Shown here piece by piece: positions 5,407 to 9,732 of a stretch of 9,732 bases of DNA (its first letter is position 1; every line of letters starts with the position of its first letter). The stretch is taken from positions 1-9,732 of the forward strand of contig CALDGT010000035.1 in the NCBI GenBank assembly GCA_937942935.1, in the 5' to 3' direction. The position numbers and the translations under genes are program-made. The notes below the pieces were generated by a model that worked only from the letters and a program-made list of their open reading frames with translations, made no database searches and was not told the origin of the DNA. The stretch is from an uncultured Chloroflexota bacterium (GTDB lineage: Bacteria; Chloroflexota; Anaerolineae; Aggregatilineales; Phototrophicaceae).

Positions 5407-7566
5407 ATGGCGGCATATTTAATTGTTGATGTAGACGATTTGTTGGTGCATTTCAAAGCGCGAGGGTCTGCGCTTGACTTGCAAGAATTAGCCGTAGGTT
5501 TGCGCGGTGGCGCGGCACTGGCGGCGGGTTTGATGAATGCGGATAGGCTGAAGGCGGTTGCGGTTGCAAATTGGTCTACCTATTCGCCTTTACAACGCCC
5601 AAATCCACAACAAGTTTTTAAGGCGGCGGGATACGAGACATTTGATATGCTCGACCGCGAGACACTCGCAGATACACTCATCAGATATTATTTCTCAGAT
5701 GAGTCTGACCCTGTAGATGAATTGATTATTGCCACGACCAATCGGGATTTGTTCCCTGTTATTCGGCGTGTGAAAATGGTTCATAATACCCGCACACGTT
5801 TGTGGGGGTCTGTGGATGTATTAAAAGGCACAGAATATGAACGCGAAGTGATTTTTCAGCCGTTGGAATCGCTTCCCGGTGTCAAGACAAAAAATGTAGC
5901 GGTCTACATTGATTTTGAAAATATTTCTATCAGCCTCAACGAACAGGGCTTTGTGGTGAACCTTGACCACCTCATAGACCGTTTTCTGGCGCGTGCGCGT
6001 GCTTATGGGCAAGTGGTCAAAATGGCGGCGTATGCTCCATGGGGGCAACGTGGCACCTTACCGCCATTGGTAGATGCCAATGGGCGCGAAATCACAGAAG
6101 ATGCCGCCAGTCGGTTGGCATTGGCGAATATTGACCCCGTATTTAATTTGCCCGGTAAAAATAGCGCCGATGTGCGGATTGCCCGCGATGTTTTGTCGGA
6201 TGCGGGACATCATGATGCGGCAGATGTGTATATCCTCGCCAGTGGTGATAGAGATTTTAATGATGTGCTAAACGCATTAGTGAAGCAAAGTTCTAGCGTG
6301 GTGGTTTGGGGTGTGCGTGGTAGTACCAGTCGTATGCTCGAAAACAATCCCGCGATTACGGTGGAATATATTGAAGATTTCACCGACCTACAAACACACC
6401 AATCCCTTAGCCATGCGACGCCCAACGCAGAAGACCAATTTATCGCGTTTACCCCCTCGCAATGGACGAGTATCATCATTCAATTTGACCGTTTGACTAT
6501 CGAAAGTGATGCCGATTCGGTTTCGATTCGGCAATTGGTGGAGCAATTACAAGCTGTCGGTGCGGCGGCATCGCGTCCACGCGGAGAAGATTTTGTCTCT
6601 CAAGCCTTATCACTGGGGATTTTGAAAGCGGTATCTACTCGTGGGCATGTGATGGTGAACGGAAATCATCCCATTGTAGATAAAACACGAGTGATTATTG
6701 ACCGCATTGTGCGCCGTGTCGAAAATACATTGCAGGTGCGCGGTTGGGAATATGTCAATTATGGCTTTTTGCTCAAAGGTTTGGCGATGGATACCGAGCT
6801 AGACCGTCCGGGCTGTAATATTGATGACCAATGGCGGTCTCATTGGATTGATGCGTTGGTGCGCGAGCAAGTGCTAGAGCGCCAATTGATTCCACACCGA
6901 CAAAATCCAGATGACCTTGTGCCTGTCATCAAATTGTGTCCAACTTACCCCATCCCTAGCTCCATTAGCATTAGCGCCCCCAAAGAAGAAGCGGATGCAA
7001 CGTGGTTGGCACAAACAATCGAAGAATTGGCAAAAACTCAACGTGAGACCGCCGAAATGGTGCGCCGTGTGGTGGTCAGCGTAGAGCAATTCACCAGTTT
7101 TCGTAAATTTGCGTGGTGTCCGTTGGGGAGTTTGCATCGGCGTTTGCGCGTATTTGATACCGGCATGGCATTTCAATTGGCGGTGGAATATTTAGCAAAA
7201 AATGGGGCTGTGAATGTCGAAGAATACACCAACCCACAAAGCAATTATGCCACCAAAGGGATTTCTCTCAATATTGAACATTCATTAGTCGAGCGCATTG
7301 TCGCCGAGCGTGACGCATTCATTCGGTTGTTGTTGCAACTCTATGAACGCAATCAACTCATCACTGAACAGAGTGTGCAACAAGCCGATAAACGGGCTAA
7401 TTGGGATTTGCCGTTATGGTTTTCGATTATGGAAACCGAAAATGTTCTCAATTTATTGCCCGGTCGCACAGGTCAATATAGCTTGTTCCGCACACACCAC
7501 ACTGTGACTGTTGTCGCAGGCGGAGATGGCACAGAATCAGAAGGCGAATCATCATCAGGGGAGTAG
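5407..7566 (+). CDS. Tandem NYN (PIN-like) nuclease-domain protein with C-terminal winged-helix-like modules
   Basis: This is a 719-aa soluble protein. The first NYN-like domain (1-150) starts with LIVDVDDLL (D8, D10, D11), and its last motif is ATTNRDLF (109-116) instead of SGDxDF, so it looks degenerate. The second NYN domain (162-325) is complete: YIDFENI (D169, N172), KNSADVRIARD (K251, D255, D261) and SGDRDF (279-284). NYN domains have a PIN/FEN-like fold and are metal-dependent RNases in characterised families. Residues ~345-425 resemble an OST-HTH/LOTUS-like winged helix. Similar helix-helix-strand units appear at ~427-512, ~558-626 and ~628-703. A charged helix (527-560) may be a short coiled coil, and the tail after 705 is acidic and disordered. 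The SD is poor (GGGAT near 5393-5397), so the start could be subject to leader control. I infer RNA binding and cleavage or processing, with the first NYN as a pseudo-domain; the target is unknown. It converges with a methyltransferase-like gene. Confidence 0.85.
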   Translation: MAAYLIVDVDDLLVHFKARGSALDLQELAVGLRGGAALAAGLMNADRLKAVAVANWSTYSPLQRPNPQQVFKAAGYETFDMLDRETLADTLIRYYFSDESDPVDELIIATTNRDLFPVIRRVKMVHNTRTRLWGSVDVLKGTEYEREVIFQPLESLPGVKTKNVAVYIDFENISISLNEQGFVVNLDHLIDRFLARARAYGQVVKMAAYAPWGQRGTLPPLVDANGREITEDAASRLALANIDPVFNLPGKNSADVRIARDVLSDAGHHDAADVYILASGDRDFNDVLNALVKQSSSVVVWGVRGSTSRMLENNPAITVEYIEDFTDLQTHQSLSHATPNAEDQFIAFTPSQWTSIIIQFDRLTIESDADSVSIRQLVEQLQAVGAAASRPRGEDFVSQALSLGILKAVSTRGHVMVNGNHPIVDKTRVIIDRIVRRVENTLQVRGWEYVNYGFLLKGLAMDTELDRPGCNIDDQWRSHWIDALVREQVLERQLIPHRQNPDDLVPVIKLCPTYPIPSSISISAPKEEADATWLAQTIEELAKTQRETAEMVRRVVVSVEQFTSFRKFAWCPLGSLHRRLRVFDTGMAFQLAVEYLAKNGAVNVEEYTNPQSNYATKGISLNIEHSLVERIVAERDAFIRLLLQLYERNQLITEQSVQQADKRANWDLPLWFSIMETENVLNLLPGRTGQYSLFRTHHTVTVVAGGDGTESEGESSSGE

Positions 7567-8370
7567 GGGGTTATTCAAAACCAAATAACCCCGCCCCATA
7601 ATCCGTTTGCGCCTATCTATTGCATATCCTTGTTCATATAAATAACGCACTGCATAACACCAACGCCTGCGATTGCGATATTGCCCCGCCCCGCGTGCGA
7701 GAGATAATCCCCGTTCCCATATCCGAAAAAATGACCACACCGTTTCATCATAGGCATGATGAATGAGGCGCTTGGGCAAAATGGCTTGAAATTCGGTTGG
7801 TGTATCGGCATGACGTAGGCTTGTCCCAAAGACCAATTGCCGATGAACCAGTAACTCTGCTTGCTTTTGATACACATCAAATGCCACAATGCGCCCTGTT
7901 GGGGTGGATGTGCCTTCTATCAATAAGCCATTTTCTGCCAAGCTACTCGCCATTGTTTGAAGTGCATCTTCGACATCTGATTCATCATATTGGCGCAACA
8001 CATTATAAGCGCGGATGAGGGTGGCTTTTTTATTGCCCAAAATATCGCCAACATTAAACCCGCCCAATCGAAAATCAATCACAGGCAGATTAATGTGGGG
8101 TAGGGCATTTTGAACACGCAGAGGGTCTATTTCTAAGCCTAATAACTGTAGATTCGGATTAATTCGCATGAGGCGGTTGTGCATTTCGAGGGCTGTCCAC
8201 GCATATTCCCCATACCCCACATCTACAATAAGGGGGTTTTGACCCATTAAGATATGCCCCCATGCCAAACAAATATAATTGTCTACTTGGCGCAGGCGAT
8301 TGAGGGCGGTTTTTCCGCGTGTGGGTTGTCCTTGTGGCTTGATGGGTCTGGGCATGAAATAACCTGCCAT
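7555..8370 (-). CDS. Class I SAM-dependent methyltransferase-like protein, substrate unknown
   Basis: This 271-aa protein carries a Rossmann-type SAM-binding region. Motif I is LIVDVGYGEYAW (47-58), a variant of the usual VDxGxGxG. The acidic residue after strand 2 is E80 in LLGLEIDP. A later strand and helix read LIRAYNVLRQYDESDVEDAL (118-137), then LAENGLLIEGTSTPTGRIVAF (144-164). The NVLRQYDE and LIEGT blocks recall uncharacterised methylase-like proteins of actinobacteria and related groups. The C-terminal ~90 residues are basic and aromatic-rich (R217-R260), which may suit a nucleic-acid or phosphorylated ligand; this is inference. The ATG at 8368-8370 has no clear SD. M6 (8353-8355) is preceded by AGG at about 8 bases and is a credible alternative start. 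The gene ends inside the NYN gene (12-base overlap) and is divergent from rpsO. Confidence 0.75.
   Translation of the reverse strand: MAGYFMPRPIKPQGQPTRGKTALNRLRQVDNYICLAWGHILMGQNPLIVDVGYGEYAWTALEMHNRLMRINPNLQLLGLEIDPLRVQNALPHINLPVIDFRLGGFNVGDILGNKKATLIRAYNVLRQYDESDVEDALQTMASSLAENGLLIEGTSTPTGRIVAFDVYQKQAELLVHRQLVFGTSLRHADTPTEFQAILPKRLIHHAYDETVWSFFRIWERGLSLARGAGQYRNRRRWCYAVRYLYEQGYAIDRRKRIMGRGYLVLNNPLLP
7567..7592. terminator. Hairpin at the junction of two convergent genes
   Basis: GGGGTTATT (7567-7575) and AATAACCCC (7584-7592) are exact complements with an 8-base loop. The hairpin begins one base after the NYN gene stop and lies inside the last codons of the minus-strand gene. It has no T run on either side, so it is at best a weak bidirectional terminator or mRNA-end stabiliser. 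Confidence 0.4.
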
Positions 8371-8389
8371 TCTATTTGAGATATGCCTC

Positions 8390-8398
8390 TGCTATAAT
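8390..8398 (+). promoter_or_regulatory. Extended -10 promoter of rpsO
   Basis: TGCTATAAT is a perfect extended -10. The expected start near 8405 gives a leader of about 64 bases before the rpsO ATG. No -35 is visible. A reverse-strand TATAAT (forward ATTATA at 8410-8415) only 11 bases away could serve the divergent methyltransferase-like gene, so the two promoters would compete for space. Confidence 0.55.
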
Positions 8399-8416
8399 CT
8401 GCATAGTTTATTATAG

Positions 8417-8445
8417 ACCAACCCGCAACATCCAGTGGGTTTGGT
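8417..8445 (+). promoter_or_regulatory. rpsO leader hairpin, candidate S15 autoregulation site
   Basis: ACCAACCC (8417-8424) pairs with GGGTTTGGT (8437-8445) through one bulged T, with a 12-base loop, shortly before the AAGGAG at 8455-8460. S15 is known to repress its own translation through structured leaders that differ between bacterial groups. Whether this one binds S15 is inferred from position only. Confidence 0.35.
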
Positions 8446-8468
8446 GACAATGAAAAGGAGTGGATGTA

Positions 8469-8738
8469 ATGAGCTTAAAACATGAGCCAAAAGGCGAATT
8501 GATTAAACCTTTCGCCCGTCATGAAAAAGATACTGGGTCTCCAGAAGTTCAAATTGCCATTTTAACCGCGCGTATCCGTGAACTCACCGAACACCTCAAG
8601 GTGCATAAGCATGACCAACACTCACGCCGTGGTTTGTTCAAATTAGTTGGGCAACGTCGCCGCCATTTGCGTTATTTGAGCAATACCAACCCAGATGCTT
8701 ATCGTGATGTCTTAAAACGGCTCGACTTACGTCGTTAA
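8469..8738 (+). CDS. rpsO: 30S ribosomal protein S15
   Basis: This 89-aa protein is exactly the usual length of bacterial S15, a primary 16S rRNA-binding protein of the 30S platform that also contributes to bridges with the 50S subunit. Conserved family blocks are visible: DTGSPEVQIAILTARI (22-37), the HDQHSRRGL segment (51-59) with H and R residues used for rRNA contact, the QRRRHLRYL stretch, and the terminal RLDLRR. The ATG at 8469 is chosen because AAGGAG (8455-8460) lies 8 bases upstream and the resulting protein starts MSLKHEP, matching the family. A GTG at 8460 overlaps the SD itself and would add three residues. pnp follows, as in many bacteria. Confidence 0.98.
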   Translation: MSLKHEPKGELIKPFARHEKDTGSPEVQIAILTARIRELTEHLKVHKHDQHSRRGLFKLVGQRRRHLRYLSNTNPDAYRDVLKRLDLRR

Positions 8739-8749
8739 CGCCAAAATAG

Positions 8750-8781
8750 ATGAGGGACAAAAAATTATTTTTGCCCCTCAT
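8750..8781 (+). terminator. Stem-loop after rpsO
   Basis: ATGAGGG (8750-8756) pairs with CCCTCAT (8775-8781), and CAAAAA (8758-8763) with TTTTTG (8768-8773), separated by one A/C mismatch and closed by a 4-base loop. It lies 12 bases past the stop. There is no T run after it, so read-through into pnp is plausible; it may act as a 3'-end stabiliser or processing site. Confidence 0.6.
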
Positions 8782-8829
8782 GCTTGATGGTTAGTTGTAG
8801 GGAATGCCACCATTGGCAAACGCAATCAG

Positions 8830-8924
8830 AAAACACCCGCTAATGACAGGTATTGATACATGTGGTGAAGTGTTTTACTTGACCATCTTTATCAGTTCCT
8901 GAGTTACGGGTGTTTTATTTTTTT
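8830..8924 (+). promoter_or_regulatory. Long multi-segment stem-loop with T run in the rpsO-pnp spacer
   Basis: The base is a perfect 10-bp stem, AAAACACCCG (8830-8839) with CGGGTGTTTT (8907-8916), followed by A and seven T (8918-8924). Inside it, further helices stack: CAGG/CCTG (8847-8850 with 8898-8901), TGATA/TATCA (8854-8858 with 8890-8894), and TGGT-AAGT/ACTT-ACCA (8863-8871 with 8877-8885) around a 5-base loop. The long interrupted duplex suits a double-strand-specific RNase such as RNase III, and the T run suits Rho-independent termination. In E. coli the rpsO-pnp spacer holds an RNase III-cleaved stem through which PNPase controls its own level. A similar role here is inference. Confidence 0.55.
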
Positions 8925-8931
8925 ATCCGTT

Positions 8932-8948
8932 GTGGCAATATTTGCCAC
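8932..8948 (+). promoter_or_regulatory. Hairpin with T-rich tail just before the pnp SD
   Basis: GTGGCAA (8932-8938) and TTGCCAC (8942-8948) form a perfect 7-bp stem with a 3-base loop, followed by T-rich sequence to 8962 and then AGGAGA (8963-8968). It could act as an attenuator or restrict ribosome entry at pnp. TGCCACCAT in this hairpin (8943-8951) recurs at 8805-8813, so alternative pairings across the spacer are possible. Confidence 0.4.
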
Positions 8949-8978
8949 CATATTTATTTTTTAGGAGAACACCCTTTT

Positions 8979-9732
8979 ATGGTGACTTTAGCAACACGAA
9001 ATGTTCATCGTTTTACCACACAAGTTGCTGGTGAAGAATATGTTTTTGAAATTGGTCGTTATGCCGAACAAGCAGGCGGGGCTGTTACCCTGCAAGTTGG
9101 CGATACGGTTGTATTTGCCACCGCGACCATGAGCCATACCGCACGCGAAGGGATTGATTTTTTCCCACTCAGTGTAGATTATGAAGAAAAATTGTATGCG
9201 GCGGGGCGGATTCCGGGTAGTTTTTATCGGCGTGAAGGCAAGCCATCTGAATCTGCCATCCTCACATCTCGCGTTGTAGACCGCACCTTGCGCCCATTAT
9301 TCCCCGATGATATGCGGAATGAAGTTCAAGTTATCCTCATGTCATTGAGCCATGACCAAGAACACCAAGTTGATATGTTGGGAATTATCGTTGCAAGCCT
9401 TGCTGTTCTCATCTCAAATGTCCCTTGGAATGGACCCGTGGCGGGTGTGCGGATTGGGTTAGTAGATGGCAAATTAATTGTGAACCCCACCCACTCCCAA
9501 ATGGAAAATAGCAAACTCGATTTGCGCGTCTCTGGGACTGCCGATGCGTTGAATATGGTTGAATGTGGCGCTCAAGAAATTGATGAAGCCACCATGATTG
9601 AAGCACTTGAACTCGCTCATTCTGTAATTCGCCCATTATGCCAATTCCAAAATGATGTTCGCGCCCAAGTTGGCAAAGAAAAATCAGAATATGTCAAAGA
9701 TGCGCCGAATGTCGAATTATTTGATGCAATCG
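8979..9732 (+). CDS. pnp: Polyribonucleotide nucleotidyltransferase (PNPase), N-terminal part, cut by window edge
   Basis: The visible 251 residues cover the first RNase PH-like domain and the start of the linker. PNPase degrades RNA 3'-to-5' using phosphate and releases nucleoside diphosphates; it is trimeric and often part of the degradosome. Family landmarks are EIGRYAEQAGGAVTLQVGDTVVFATA, then IDFFPLSVDYEEKLYAAGRIPGSFYRREGKPSE with the FYRREG RNA-contact block, and SRVVDRTLRPLFPDD. AGGAGA at 8963-8968 lies 10 bases before the ATG, which supports this start. The frame is open to the window end; the second RNase PH domain, KH and S1 domains would lie beyond. The spacer upstream is rich in hairpins, suggesting post-transcriptional control. 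rpsO directly precedes it. Confidence 0.97.
   Translation, partial: MVTLATRNVHRFTTQVAGEEYVFEIGRYAEQAGGAVTLQVGDTVVFATATMSHTAREGIDFFPLSVDYEEKLYAAGRIPGSFYRREGKPSESAILTSRVVDRTLRPLFPDDMRNEVQVILMSLSHDQEHQVDMLGIIVASLAVLISNVPWNGPVAGVRIGLVDGKLIVNPTHSQMENSKLDLRVSGTADALNMVECGAQEIDEATMIEALELAHSVIRPLCQFQNDVRAQVGKEKSEYVKDAPNVELFDAI

Noticed and set aside
6210..6479. Reverse-strand frame inside the NYN gene
   Set aside because: Shadow of the second NYN domain, with low-complexity composition and no initiation signals.
7617..7889. Second reverse-strand frame inside the methyltransferase-like gene
   Set aside because: It overlaps the methyltransferase frame on the same strand, and its product resembles no family. 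The longer frame has SAM-binding motifs.
8460..8468. GTG start adding three residues to S15
   Set aside because: The GTG overlaps the AAGGAG site itself. The ATG at 8469 has correct spacing and gives the standard 89-aa length.
9326..9636. Reverse-strand frames inside pnp
   Set aside because: Antisense to highly conserved PNPase coding sequence, with no supporting signals.

Overview
The window is a bacterial chromosomal segment: genes have Shine-Dalgarno sites and include ribosomal protein S15 and PNPase. Base composition is moderate, with AT-rich intergenic regions. The lineage is not proven. The archaeal/eukaryotic-type prolyl-tRNA synthetase, the multi-domain NYN protein and the C/G-tract palindromes inside a membrane glycosyltransferase gene would fit Chloroflexota (Anaerolineae-like). 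This is inference from family knowledge, not a search result.

Region 1 (1-2911) is a tightly overlapping forward cluster. It starts with the 3' end of one polytopic glycosyltransferase-like gene and continues with a full-length tandem paralogue (690 aa) sharing the same C-terminal extracytoplasmic domain. It ends with a MazG-like nucleotide pyrophosphohydrolase. The genes overlap by 23 and 19 bases, suggesting translational coupling. The 690-aa gene carries an in-frame, hairpin-rich insertion at about 1134-1284.

Region 2 (2912-5406) has proS with a strong SD and a palindrome over its -10 region, then a weak terminator. A small STAS-like protein follows, preceded by an extended -10 promoter. 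A 354-base AT-rich gap (5053-5406) then holds two palindromic structures, two TATAAT boxes and a leader with competing hairpins.

Region 3 (5407-8370) holds a 719-aa protein with two NYN nuclease-fold domains, the first degenerate and the second complete, and a long C-terminal half that looks like repeated winged-helix modules. It converges with a SAM-methyltransferase-like gene on the minus strand; their 3' ends overlap by 12 bases.

Region 4 (8371-9732) is the classic rpsO-pnp pair, pnp cut by the window edge. The 240-base spacer contains a terminator-like hairpin, a long multi-segment stem-loop ending in a U-run, and a third hairpin just before the pnp SD. This arrangement suggests post-transcriptional control of pnp, as known for the same gene pair in E. 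coli.

The strongest candidates for something undescribed are the tandem-NYN protein with its structured leader, the in-frame palindromic insertion, and the rpsO-pnp spacer RNA. No mobile-element genes, CRISPR arrays, tRNAs or rRNAs were seen.
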